Shown here one piece after another: positions 16,458 to 25,656 of a stretch of DNA of 52,614 nt; within the stretch, counting starts at the first letter, position 1; the number at the start of each line of letters is the position of its first letter. The notes beneath the pieces were generated by a model, which worked only from the letters and a program-made list of their open reading frames with translations, was not told the DNA's origin and searched no databases. Source of the stretch: Verrucomicrobiota bacterium (GTDB lineage Bacteria; Verrucomicrobiota; Verrucomicrobiia; Verrucomicrobiales; Akkermansiaceae); the NCBI GenBank assembly GCA_026397725.1, contig JAPLUI010000494.1, positions 1 to 52,614 of the forward strand, given 5' to 3'. A program made the translations under genes and the position numbers.

Positions 16458-19340
16458 CTATTTGGGGGGCAGGTTCGCCGTTCCTTGCGCCAGGATCCGC
16501 CGCTGCGGCCGGTTGATATAGTCCGGCCACAGTGGGCAGTTGAGGTCGATCCATGTCTTCACCCGCTGTGACTCCTCAGGCGTGAGGGCCACCTGGTAAT
16601 GGCCGGCTTCGAGCACTTGGCAGAGCCGGCTCTTGACCGTGCCGAAGCTAAGCGGCTCGGCCTTGTTGTGACGTTGTCCATAGTTCCAATCGAAGTAATG
16701 CACCCAGCCCCGTTCGATTAGAGTCCGGTAGGAGGCCGGCACGCCATCACCATCCGGCGTGCCGGCGAAGTTGATCCGGTCTTTGTCCTGCGCGTCGTGG
16801 CAACTAACACACTTGGCGTCCCAGACCGGTTGCACCACCTTTTCATAGGCGAACGGCCCGGCACCCCACGGCGGCGGCTCGAGCTGGCGCGGCGGGCGTT
16901 GCATGGCCAGCCGAACCGTTCGCGCAAGCGGCGGCACGCTCATGCGATCCTCATGGCAGCCGATGCAGCCGCGCGTTTCGCCCGCCTGCAGTTGCACCAC
17001 GCTGCGCATCCGCTGCAACTCGTTGAAGTTCCCGTCAAGCACTTGAAAATACAGCACCTTGCCCGCAGGCGCGAAGAAGGAGGCGGATCCATCGGCCTCC
17101 ACCGGCACGATGCCCAGCACGCCTTTGGCCACATAACTCGGCCAGCCATGCGGTCCGCTGACCTTGTCAACAGGCGTGGCATACCAATCCTGGAACGTCT
17201 CATGATCTTGCTGATAATCGCCGCCGGCCAGTCGGATCAGGTCGGCCCGCACCTCCTGGCAGACCCGGATGTATTTCACCTGGCCGCGTTTCACTTGCGG
17301 CTCGAGCCCGCGATACACATCGGCCACCACCAACTGGCCTTGCCCGGAATCCGCCCCTTCCGCGGCAAGCGTTTGGCTCAACGCCGGGGACGGTGCCGAC
17401 GGCCGCAGCGGCATGGGGGCCATGCTGCCCATGCTAGGATCCAGATAGAGCAGCTCGCGGTTGCCCCAGCGGTCGATCACATACAAACCGAACTTGTCAT
17501 CGGCAGCATGGCTGCACAGGAACAGATCGCGGCTGATCGGATAGGGATCGCGAAAACAGTTCTGGCGCAACCAGGTCATGTCATACTGCGGCGGGACATC
17601 GGGCGTCAGGCTGGTGATGGCCTTGGGGTTGGAGCGGCCTTGCTGGGGATCGATCAAGGCGATGGGCCCGTTCAAATCGCCCCCGTGGGAGATGAGCGTG
17701 CAAACGATCTCGCGGGTGCCCGGCACTTCATGACCGTTGACATAACAGTTGGTGGTGTTGTTGCCGAAAATGAGTTCCGGATGCGAGCCGTCCGGGCGGA
17801 TGGCCCAGAGCGTGTGGCCGAAGTTGGCGCCTTTGTCGAGATACTCGGAGCGCGTCCACAGGAGCCGGCCATCGCGCATGACGGCAGGTGCCCATTCGCT
17901 CACGTTCGCATACGAGAGCGGCTGGATGTTGCTGCCGTCCGCCGCCATGCGGAAGAGCACGAACGCCTGCGGACGCCAGCAGAGGAAGCGTGCTTTGCAG
18001 CGCGTGCTCATGAACGCCACGCCGCCATCCGGCAGGGGGCACGGGTAATAATCGTAAAACGGCCCATCGGTCATTTGGCGAATGTCGCTGCCGTCCACAT
18101 TCATGCGCCACAGGTGGAAGTAGTCCTGTTTGGTGGTGCGGTAGCCGAACCAGACGGTACGGGCGTCGCATGTTAGGGCAGGATCCCGCGCCACTCCGTT
18201 GCGTGCGTCAAACAAGGTTGTCAGCTTCGCCCGCCCCGGCGCCAGGCATCCCTGTTCGTTAGGAATGTCCAGCACGCACACGCCACCGCCCGGCCCGCCC
18301 TGCGGATCAAAGATATCACTGTAGTTGTGTGATGGTTCGTAGGCCTGCCGTTTGACGAACAGGATGCGCTCCAGCGGCACCAGGTCCGGATCGCGCAGGA
18401 ACAGCCGGCGCTTGGCCAGGCGGGCCTGATAGCGCAGCTCGGTCAAGGCGTCGCCTTTCAGGGCGGGCGATGCCGCGCGGCGCTGGAACTCATCCAGTTC
18501 AGCACGCTCGCGGCGGGTGTCGAGCCCGCGTTCGCCAAGGCGCATGAGCATCTCGTCCATCTGCCGCAGCACGCGCAAACATGGCTCGGTCGCGTCCACT
18601 TTTCCAACACTGGCTGCCTCGCGGGCGAACGCGTAACGCAGCAGGTCCTCCTCAGTCAGGGGGCCATCCGCCAGCAGGCTGCCGTCATCGAGCTTGGCGA
18701 CGCTGCGCCAATGCTGCCCGTCGTCCGACAGACGGACCTCGACCGCCCCAGGCATCCGGTCGGAGAATCGCCCCTCGCGATCTCGCGAGATCACAATCCT
18801 GGAGACGGCACGCGGCTGAGCCAGTTCGATCTGGGCCCACTCGTTGCGCGAGCCGGCTGCAATCCAACTGTAGCTGTTGCCGTAGAGCCCGTCGTTGAGA
18901 TGGGCGATCTGGTGCATGGCATACCCGGGCAGGAGCGACGACGCGCTGGCCTTGGCCCCGTTGCTGGCGAGCGCCAGGTTGGTTCCGCTGTCAGTCCCGT
19001 ACACTTCCAACTCGTCGAGGCACGGCTCGCCCTGCGAGTGGCGCAGCAGCACCCGCACAAACTTCGCGGATTGTGAGTCGCAAACGAATTCGTTAGGCTG
19101 CGATGGGTTGAGCGGCAGGCTGGCGGCGAGGGCATGCGCCGCGGTCAGGGCAAGCACCAGCCCCCCCGCGAGGCGGCGACGCAGGGGCCGATCCGCGGCC
19201 GCGGACTTGCTGCTGCTGGTGCCATGTTGAAATCCAATCTGAGGTGAACACGGTCGAGGGGTCGTGTCGTCTTTCATATTCATCCTGACAAGGAGTGTGG
19301 ACCTGCTGAGCCGAAAGCCCAGCCAATTCATGATTTTCAT
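16458..19340 (-). CDS. Exported di-haem cytochrome c with discoidin-like and beta-propeller regions
   Basis: This encodes up to 960 residues. The true start may be one of the Met codons near 19286-19280, because the signal peptide (RRLAGGLVLALTAAHALAAS) lies ~55 residues in. After it comes a galactose-binding/F5-8C-like domain (~85-215: LALASNGAKASASS, HLNDGLYGNSYSWIA). A TolB/PD40-like propeller follows (~320-650: IWRM-type strands such as HLWRMNVDGSDIRQMTDGP), in the style of the hydrazine-synthase alpha middle domain. Two CxxCH haem sites lie near residues 790 (CIGCH) and 845 (CVSCH). Such multidomain cytochromes are common in Planctomycetes and Verrucomicrobia and are mostly uncharacterised; periplasmic electron transfer is a safe general role. 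It converges with the giant gene. Confidence 0.8.
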   Translation of the reverse strand: MKIMNWLGFRLSRSTLLVRMNMKDDTTPRPCSPQIGFQHGTSSSKSAAADRPLRRRLAGGLVLALTAAHALAASLPLNPSQPNEFVCDSQSAKFVRVLLRHSQGEPCLDELEVYGTDSGTNLALASNGAKASASSLLPGYAMHQIAHLNDGLYGNSYSWIAAGSRNEWAQIELAQPRAVSRIVISRDREGRFSDRMPGAVEVRLSDDGQHWRSVAKLDDGSLLADGPLTEEDLLRYAFAREAASVGKVDATEPCLRVLRQMDEMLMRLGERGLDTRRERAELDEFQRRAASPALKGDALTELRYQARLAKRRLFLRDPDLVPLERILFVKRQAYEPSHNYSDIFDPQGGPGGGVCVLDIPNEQGCLAPGRAKLTTLFDARNGVARDPALTCDARTVWFGYRTTKQDYFHLWRMNVDGSDIRQMTDGPFYDYYPCPLPDGGVAFMSTRCKARFLCWRPQAFVLFRMAADGSNIQPLSYANVSEWAPAVMRDGRLLWTRSEYLDKGANFGHTLWAIRPDGSHPELIFGNNTTNCYVNGHEVPGTREIVCTLISHGGDLNGPIALIDPQQGRSNPKAITSLTPDVPPQYDMTWLRQNCFRDPYPISRDLFLCSHAADDKFGLYVIDRWGNRELLYLDPSMGSMAPMPLRPSAPSPALSQTLAAEGADSGQGQLVVADVYRGLEPQVKRGQVKYIRVCQEVRADLIRLAGGDYQQDHETFQDWYATPVDKVSGPHGWPSYVAKGVLGIVPVEADGSASFFAPAGKVLYFQVLDGNFNELQRMRSVVQLQAGETRGCIGCHEDRMSVPPLARTVRLAMQRPPRQLEPPPWGAGPFAYEKVVQPVWDAKCVSCHDAQDKDRINFAGTPDGDGVPASYRTLIERGWVHYFDWNYGQRHNKAEPLSFGTVKSRLCQVLEAGHYQVALTPEESQRVKTWIDLNCPLWPDYINRPQRRILAQGTANLPPK

Positions 19341-19513
19341 TCCGCAAAGATAGTTTCAGTTTCGGTTTCGTCCGCCGCACTCGACCACGGCCACGGCTGA
19401 TTTCGGCAGGAAGGAATGACGATATGCCATTGGTCAGCCCACAGCGGGCTGCGCCACCCCGCTGAGGCTAAGTCCCGGCGCGTGCTGCGGCCGGACCATC
19501 GTCCGGTCCGTCA

Positions 19514-19561
19514 TCAAGTATAAGAATGGACGTGGCTGTGACAATTCTTGGTCTTACTTGA
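19514..19561. repeat. Imperfect inverted repeat
   Basis: TCAAGTA...AAGAAT at the left pairs with ATTCTT...TACTTGA at the right, with a five-base asymmetry. A short CCGGAC-CATC-GTCCGG hairpin lies ~20 bases upstream. The stretch 19341-19568 between divergent reading frames holds no gene I can support. The structure may be a promoter-region palindrome or an old element edge. Confidence 0.35.
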
Positions 19562-19568
19562 TCATTGA

Positions 19569-20496
19569 ATGTTGGGGGTGGCTCCTTACTCCTACAATTT
19601 CCTCGACCATTCGGTGCTGGCCAACCACGCGCTTTACGACCGCTTCTATATTTCGACTTTTGCGACCCGCGGCACGGCGAAGCCGGACACGGTGTTCGAG
19701 CAATTCATGAATGGCAGCGTGCCGCTGGCATCCCAGGCGTTCCAGCCTTAGGCGCTGTAAAGATATTAACTATATGTTAGTAACTCGAAGAGAAGATAAT
19801 GAAGCATTATGGTAAAATCATGATGAGGTAAAATGATGGAAGAAAAGACCAAGGATTCTGGGCCAAATTCCCCTTCTGCATCATTTTACCCTTACGGCCA
19901 ATAATGCGATTTGGAAAGTTTATTTATTTACGGTGCCTTACCGGCCCGGCGGCAAAGCCGTGGCCGACGCCAAGGCGGAACTCTTCGCCTCCGGCAGGCC
20001 GAAGGACGGCACCTACAAAACCGCCGCCGAATACCAGATGATCCGGGGCCCCTTCAATGTCAACTCGATGAGTGTGCAGGCGTGGAAAGGCAGTGCTCGC
20101 GGCGATGAACAAGAGCGAGATCGTCACCCTCTGGGCACGCTCCGCCGGCCTCGAAACCAAGAAGGCCAGCAGCGTGCCGATCCTCGCCATGTCGCTGCTC
20201 AACGGCGGCGCGAACCACGCCGCTGCCGTGGATGCCGCCAAGATCGACAACCCGAGGTCCAACGATTGGAACGGATACCGCAACACTACCGGACGCCGGA
20301 GGCCTCCAAGGGCAACCCCGCAGCGGGTGCCCCGGGCTGGATCAGCCAGGGCGACTTGCTGCGCATCCTGGAACCGGCCGCCACCGTGCGCGGCGACACC
20401 TTCGTCATCCGCGTCAGCGGCGAGGCACGCGATTCCAAGGGCAAGGTAAGCGCCCGCGCCTATGCGGAGGCCGTGGTGCAACGCATGCCGGAATAG
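19569..20496 (+). pseudogene. Decayed Verru_Chthon cassette protein A-like gene (C-terminal part)
   Basis: The left piece (to 19748) reads LGVAPYSYNFLDHSVLANHALYDRFY and ends at SQAFQP. The frame resumes after a 187-bp insertion at YRPGGKAVADAKAELFASGRPKDGTY and GPFNVNSMSVQAWK (to ~20085). It then shifts to NKSEIVTLWARSAGLETKK / VPILAMSLLNGG (~20100-20280) and shifts back to APGWISQGDLLRILEP and SARAYAEAVVQRMPE (to 20493). This order matches the C-terminal end of the very large verrucomicrobial cassette protein A as I recall it; the name is from memory and moderately sure. A MITE insertion, two frameshifts and loss of the N-terminal bulk make it dead. Confidence 0.6.
19751..19937. repeat. 187-bp MITE with inverted ends and TTA target duplication (copy B)
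   Basis: The element starts GGCGCTGTAAA and ends TTTACGGTGCC, 11-bp inverted termini with two mismatches. It is flanked by TTA at 19748-19750 and 19938-19940. Removing it plus one TTA restores the host frame as F-Q-P-Y-R-P, giving precise boundaries. Inside, a GGTAAAATGATG-AAG stem (about 19831-19850) pairs with CTTCTGCATCATTTTACC (about 19870-19888), preceded by an extra unpaired GGTAAAATCATGATGA. It encodes no protein. A related IS transposase acting in trans is inferred. Confidence 0.8.
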
Positions 20497-20574
20497 GTTG
20501 ACCCGGTGAACCGGCCGTCGCTCAATGTCCATACTCGCTTGCCAGCGGCATTGCCGACGAAATCTCCGCGCTCC

Positions 20575-23500
20575 TTATTGCGTAACCTTGAGGCGGACGA
20601 ATCCCTCGGCTCCCAGAGCCGGGAGGGTCACTGCCACGTGATCAGAGGGACTGCCGGGCGTGATCGTCACGATCCCGTTAGAGGTGGTCGGAACCGGCAC
20701 TGCGGCCCAGCCTGCTAGATCGTCACCGTATTCCACGACCTGGGTGGTGGCCGGCGGCAGCGACAGGTCGCTGCGGTCATACTCGAAGGCCCAGACCCCA
20801 CCGGTGGATTGTGTGAGTTTGGGCAGGATGGATGGTGCGGCCACCATCGGAGCCCCGGCCAAGGTGAATTCCAGCAGGTTGCAAATGCCGTCGTGGTCCG
20901 GGTCGTCCATCGGACCATTGTTGACACCGGCGGTGAGGCCCTGCGCCGGATCCAGCGCCCAGGTGCTGAATGGCGACGGCCCCACGGTGACCGTCACGGT
21001 ATAAGCCTGGGTGGATAGATCCGGCGCGGTAACGGTGTAGGTTTGCGGGGTGGTGAAATTTCTAACAGCACCTGAGAGCGGAGCGCAGGTGGCGAGGGGC
21101 GAGAGTGTGTAGGTGGGGGCGAGGGCGGCGACATCGGTGCCATAGGGCACGGTGACGCTGATGTTGGTGCCGGAGAAGGTGGCGGCGGGCAGCCCCGGAA
21201 ACTCGAAGGTCAGGATATCCCTGGCGGGGCTGGGTGCGGACGGACGCATTGCCATCATCGCCTTGCCCATGCCTTCGCCGATGTTGTAATGGGACTCGCC
21301 GTTGAAATACCAGTGATAGCCCTGGGAGTTCACGCCCAGCAGTTCACCGTAATCGAAGGGACGCGTGTCCACGGTGACAACAGTGCCGGCAAACCCGGGA
21401 TGTTTCACCGGATCGGCCACGTTGCCTTGCGCCTCGATCAACGAACCCGCGCCCGAGGGGGCGTTGGCCATGCCGGTATTGCCGATGGCCACCGGCATGT
21501 TAGGCACCCCGAACTCGGTGCGCAGGTCCTGGATCAGGTTGGTCAGGTTGGCCTCATACTCCGCAGTGTAGGCGGTGTTGACGCGGTCATTCCATCCCTG
21601 GTGCCAGCCGAAGCCGCAAATTTCGTAGCCTTGACCGCTGTATGCCGGAAACTCGGCTGCTATGTTGTTGAGCACCTGATGGACACGCCCGATCATTTCG
21701 GTGTAATTCGGCCCCACCACGCCGCCGCGCTGCGCAACCGCACCGGGCGGCCGGTAGTCCGCCGCCAGCGACTTGCCGCCCCAGGCATATTTGATGATCA
21801 ATACCTGGTCGGCCAGTTGGCTGCCGGCGATCAGGCCGAAGCCATACTCCGGTCCGATGTATCCCTGGCCGCCTGCCGCCCCGAAATTCGCATCCAGAAT
21901 GCCCCGGCGATTGCCGCCGGTCGCTTCGCCATAATACGTGACCCAGACGTCGCTGCGGGTGAGCCAGCCGGGATTGCCGCCGACGGGATGGGCGGGGTCC
22001 GCCAGATAGATATATTTGGCGGGATTCTTGTTGAGCATGTTGCGCAGGCTGCCAAGTCCGCCGGTGACGGCTGGTCCTGTTAGGTTGTGCGGATCGCGGC
22101 CGGACTCGACACTGCCGTAGGCCACCATGTTCGACTGGCCGGCGAGAATGAAGACCTTCACCTTGCCATTGCCGGCGGGGGGATTGACGGTCTGGAACAA
22201 GGTCGCGGCCGTGGCGCTGGGCGCATGGGTGGCGTCACCCTGATAGCGTGCCGTGATGGCATTCCAGCCGACGGCGAGGCCGGTGGTTGATAGAACGGCC
22301 GGTGCGGAACCATTCAAGGCGGCGGTGCCCAACACGGTGGTGCCATTGTAGAAGGTGACGCTGCCGGTGGGCGAGCTGCCGGTCACGGTGGCGGTGAATG
22401 TCACGGCGGCACCGTAGTTGGACGGGTTGGCACCGCTGGTGAGAATCGTGGTGGTCGCCGCCCGGGTTTCCACCACGGTCTGGGTGAGTGCGGCGGAGGT
22501 GCTCGGCGCGTTGCCCGCGTTGCCTACATACCGGGCGGTGATGGCATGCACACCGGCACCAAGGGCGCTGGTGGTCAGGCTGGCCTGATAGGAACCATTC
22601 AAGGCACTGGTGCTGATGAGCGTGAGTCCGTCATAGAACGTCACGTTGCCGGTGGGCGCGGTGACCGCCACGGTGGCGGTGAAGGTCAGACTGGCGCCGC
22701 CATTGGACGGATCGGTGCCACTGGTCCGCGCCAGGGTCGTGGTGGTGGGTGAACTGATCGCCCCGACAGTCACCGTGCCGAGACCGGTGAAACGGGTGTC
22801 GTCCTGGTGGGTCGCGGGCGAACTGGAGGATCCGTAGGATCCGTTAGGCCGGGCCGCGCCCGCGTTGAAGGTGAGCGCGGAAATCCGGCGGGTGCCGAGG
22901 TAGTCCAGTTGCACCTTGGCTCCGGTGGAGAGGTCCAGTGCTCCGCCGCCCAGCGCGTCGGAGCGCGTGAGGACGAGCGTGCCGGCCTGGACCTTGGTGG
23001 CGCCGCTGTAAGTGTTAGATCCGGAGAGCGTCCAGGTTCCGGAACCCGCCTTGGTGATGCTGGTGGCCAGTTGGCCGGCGGTGCCTAACAAGCTATCACC
23101 GATGCTGCCGCTGATTTCGCCGCGGCCCGGGTTGGTGCCGGTAGAGCTGGATTCCAGATGGGTGAGGGTCAGGGTCTTGCGGTGGTCCACGGCGGCGGTG
23201 CCGGGAATCGAGACGTTGCTGGTGAATTTCAGCAGTCCGCTGTCACCGCGCGTGGTGGGGATGCCGCTGCCGGTTCCGCCCTGGGTGAGCGTCGCGCCGC
23301 CGGTGGTGCCGGCCAGCTTGATCACGCGGTCGGTGGTTTCACCGGCACCGGTGTAGAGCAGGGTGCCGGCGGTGGTGGTGGCACCTAACGAAATCGTGCC
23401 GTTTGGCTCCGTTGTCGGGGCACCCAGGTTGCTGGTGGCGGTGCCACTGCCCACACGGTTGAGGGAGGTCACGGACAGCGTGCCGGCCTGCACGGCCACG

Positions 23501-25272
23501 GCACCCGTGAAGCTGTTGGTCCCGCCGAGAATCAAAGGGCCGGCACCGGTCCCCTTTTTCGTCAGGCCCCCAGTACCGCTCACGTTGCCGCCGATGCTCA
23601 TGTTCCCGGTGGTTCCCAACTCGAAGGTCGAGGTGGCCACGAGGGTGACCGGTCCGTTCAGGTTGGCCGAGAAGCTGTTACCATTCGTCACGGTCGCGCC
23701 ATTGAGAGTGAACGTGTTCGTTAGGTTGTTGTTGCCATTCAAGTTGAGTGTGGCTGGCGAGTTCACGGTCACCGCGCCGGTTCCAAGCAGCGTATTCGCA
23801 GTGGAGCCCAGGGTGAGGGAACCGGCATTGATGGTGGTGCCGCCGCTATAGGTGCTCTCCCCACTGAGTGTCAGCGTTCCTGAGTTGTGCTTGGTGAGAC
23901 TGCCCGCGCTGGAGATCCCGCCGGAGATCGACACCGAACCACTACCGGTTCCGCCTAGTGTTACATTGGCGGCCAGGCTCAAAGGCGTGCTGATCGCAAC
24001 TCCGCTGGCACTGTTCTGATTGAGCTGCGGCAGGGCGGCACCGTTGGCGGTGAAGGCCAGGGAATTGCCGGCGAGGGTCACGGTGGAACCCCCGAAGTTG
24101 AGCCGGTTGAGCACGAAGCCCGCGTTCAGGTTGTTGGTGGCCGTAAACGTGCCGGCGGCGTTGAAATTGAGCGTGTAAGTGGCCCGCCCCCCGGCGGACG
24201 GTGTCACGACGACGACCGGGGCGGCCTCGTTGGTCCAATTGGCCGCGACGTTCCAGTTGCCGGTCGCGGAATTGGCCCAGGTGAAGATATCGGGCATCAC
24301 GGCCTCGCTGACTGTCACGGTGTAGTTCAGATTCACCTTGGAGTTGGCTGTGCTGCTGATGCTCAGGGCACCGCTGCCGAGGGCGTCTTTATGTTTGCAT
24401 TCCAGGGTGCAGGCCGTGACGCTGGTCGGACCCGTGTAGCTGTTAGCCACCTGCAGCACTACCGGCCCCTGGCCGTTCAGAGTCAAGCCACCAGTTCCGC
24501 CAATGCTGCCGTTGAAGGCCATGGTGGCATATCCCGGGCCCTGGATGATCAGGTCGGAATTCAGGGTGACGGAGCCGTTCCAATTGTCACCAAAACCGTT
24601 CTCGGGATAGAGATTTCCGCCGTTGACTGTCAAGGCATTCGCGGCGGTGATGCGTTCGAGAAAAAGACGCCCACCATTGAGGGTGACGGGGCCGGTGCCC
24701 AGCGCGGCGTCCGCCTGCAAATCCACGGTTAGTTGGCCTGCGTTGATGATGGTGCCACCGCTGTAGGTGTTGCTCGCATTTTTGATCGTCAGAGTGCCGG
24801 AGCCGGCTTTGGTAAGAACCATTGATGCGCCACTGATGATTCCGGACGCAGTCAAAGTCCTGCCCGAGTTCACATTCCAGGTTTGACTGGCACCCAGCGC
24901 AATCGGCGTTCCCAAGCTTAGATCGACCGAGGACGACACCATATTGATGCCGTCTGAGCCGAGCGTGAGGGTGCCCGCTCCAGTGACGGCGATGGCCGAC
25001 AAGGCACTTGCCACGCTGATGCCGCTCCATGAACGGGAAGTTCCCAAGGTCAGGCCCGCACCCAGCGAGGTGCTGGCCCAAGTGGCAACGTCGCCGGAAC
25101 CGGGCGCGGTGCCGCCCCAGCTTGTGCCGGCCGTGAGGTCGGCGCCAGTGGCAGCCTTGGTGATGGGCGCGGCTGGCGAGCCGGTGACGAGGGCGAGCAG
25201 CGCGGCGATAAAGCCGGCGGGCACGAGGGAGTGGTTGCGGGCGTTCATACGCGGGTGACTTGGTTTTCTCAT
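20575..25272 (-). CDS. Secreted PATR protein with Ig-like domains and SASA esterase domain
   Basis: This encodes 1565 residues, or 1557 from the second Met. The signal peptide (LVPAGFIAALLALVTGSPAA) is followed by autotransporter-associated beta-strand repeats to ~830, for example GSGTLTIKNASNTYSGGTIIN. Two Ig-like group-3 domains (~836-1030; SVTFYNGTTVLGTAALNG) come next. Then a sialate O-acetylesterase-like (SASA) domain (~1035-1290) shows the Ser motif ILAGQSNM and a late His in GESHYN. A DUF5018-like sandwich (SVTVPYGTDVAALAPTY) and a Ca-binding DDPDHDGICNLLEF tail end it. A surface enzyme deacetylating glycans is the likely role (inference). It is a paralogue of the upstream gene, sharing the PDIFTWA-region, but with an internal deletion near 24330. 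Confidence 0.8.
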   Translation of the reverse strand: MRKPSHPRMNARNHSLVPAGFIAALLALVTGSPAAPITKAATGADLTAGTSWGGTAPGSGDVATWASTSLGAGLTLGTSRSWSGISVASALSAIAVTGAGTLTLGSDGINMVSSSVDLSLGTPIALGASQTWNVNSGRTLTASGIISGASMVLTKAGSGTLTIKNASNTYSGGTIINAGQLTVDLQADAALGTGPVTLNGGRLFLERITAANALTVNGGNLYPENGFGDNWNGSVTLNSDLIIQGPGYATMAFNGSIGGTGGLTLNGQGPVVLQVANSYTGPTSVTACTLECKHKDALGSGALSISSTANSKVNLNYTVTVSEAVMPDIFTWANSATGNWNVAANWTNEAAPVVVVTPSAGGRATYTLNFNAAGTFTATNNLNAGFVLNRLNFGGSTVTLAGNSLAFTANGAALPQLNQNSASGVAISTPLSLAANVTLGGTGSGSVSISGGISSAGSLTKHNSGTLTLSGESTYSGGTTINAGSLTLGSTANTLLGTGAVTVNSPATLNLNGNNNLTNTFTLNGATVTNGNSFSANLNGPVTLVATSTFELGTTGNMSIGGNVSGTGGLTKKGTGAGPLILGGTNSFTGAVAVQAGTLSVTSLNRVGSGTATSNLGAPTTEPNGTISLGATTTAGTLLYTGAGETTDRVIKLAGTTGGATLTQGGTGSGIPTTRGDSGLLKFTSNVSIPGTAAVDHRKTLTLTHLESSSTGTNPGRGEISGSIGDSLLGTAGQLATSITKAGSGTWTLSGSNTYSGATKVQAGTLVLTRSDALGGGALDLSTGAKVQLDYLGTRRISALTFNAGAARPNGSYGSSSSPATHQDDTRFTGLGTVTVGAISSPTTTTLARTSGTDPSNGGASLTFTATVAVTAPTGNVTFYDGLTLISTSALNGSYQASLTTSALGAGVHAITARYVGNAGNAPSTSAALTQTVVETRAATTTILTSGANPSNYGAAVTFTATVTGSSPTGSVTFYNGTTVLGTAALNGSAPAVLSTTGLAVGWNAITARYQGDATHAPSATAATLFQTVNPPAGNGKVKVFILAGQSNMVAYGSVESGRDPHNLTGPAVTGGLGSLRNMLNKNPAKYIYLADPAHPVGGNPGWLTRSDVWVTYYGEATGGNRRGILDANFGAAGGQGYIGPEYGFGLIAGSQLADQVLIIKYAWGGKSLAADYRPPGAVAQRGGVVGPNYTEMIGRVHQVLNNIAAEFPAYSGQGYEICGFGWHQGWNDRVNTAYTAEYEANLTNLIQDLRTEFGVPNMPVAIGNTGMANAPSGAGSLIEAQGNVADPVKHPGFAGTVVTVDTRPFDYGELLGVNSQGYHWYFNGESHYNIGEGMGKAMMAMRPSAPSPARDILTFEFPGLPAATFSGTNISVTVPYGTDVAALAPTYTLSPLATCAPLSGAVRNFTTPQTYTVTAPDLSTQAYTVTVTVGPSPFSTWALDPAQGLTAGVNNGPMDDPDHDGICNLLEFTLAGAPMVAAPSILPKLTQSTGGVWAFEYDRSDLSLPPATTQVVEYGDDLAGWAAVPVPTTSNGIVTITPGSPSDHVAVTLPALGAEGFVRLKVTQ

Positions 25273-25558
25273 GGCTGGGTGGTGGCGGGTGGTCGGAGGA
25301 AATGGCGGACAGCCTGTGGCGGTGGCAAGAAGAACCCTGGACCCCGAGCCTCCGCAACACTGAACCCGGGATCATGTTCACCTGGTTTTCCTGGGCCTTG
25401 ATTTCCTTTGGAATGCCTATGTTCATTTGAATGACTGGCAAAAAACCGCGTTGCTGCGCTCACAACTGCGCGGGGCCGCCGGTGCGTACCAACGGCCCCG
25501 CCAGACCGGAGAAAAACATAACTCCGGAAATGATATGTGTGCCGGGCGATTGTGGATC

Positions 25559-25645
25559 GCGGATTGTGGATCGTGGATGCGCCGGCGCTTCTTCAATCTT
25601 CCATCAACGATCTTCCATCCACGATCTTCCATCAACGATCTCTTC
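25559..25645. repeat. GGAT-rich imperfect inverted repeat
   Basis: Short words GGATTGTGGATCGTGGATG on one side and CTTCCATCAACGATCTTCCATCCACGATC on the other flank a GCGCCGGCGC centre. They can fold into one long imperfect hairpin. It lies just past the stop of the minus-strand PATR gene, so it could act in mRNA 3'-end formation (inference). The rest of the 380-bp gap contains only a small CCGGAG/CTCCGG hairpin near 25507-25529. Confidence 0.5.
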
Positions 25646-25656
25646 GCCGGCGCGCC

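Noticed and set aside
16797..18176. A 459-codon plus-strand frame within the cytochrome gene
   Set aside because: It is the antisense of a protein with recognisable haem motifs and propeller strands; its own sequence has no motif.
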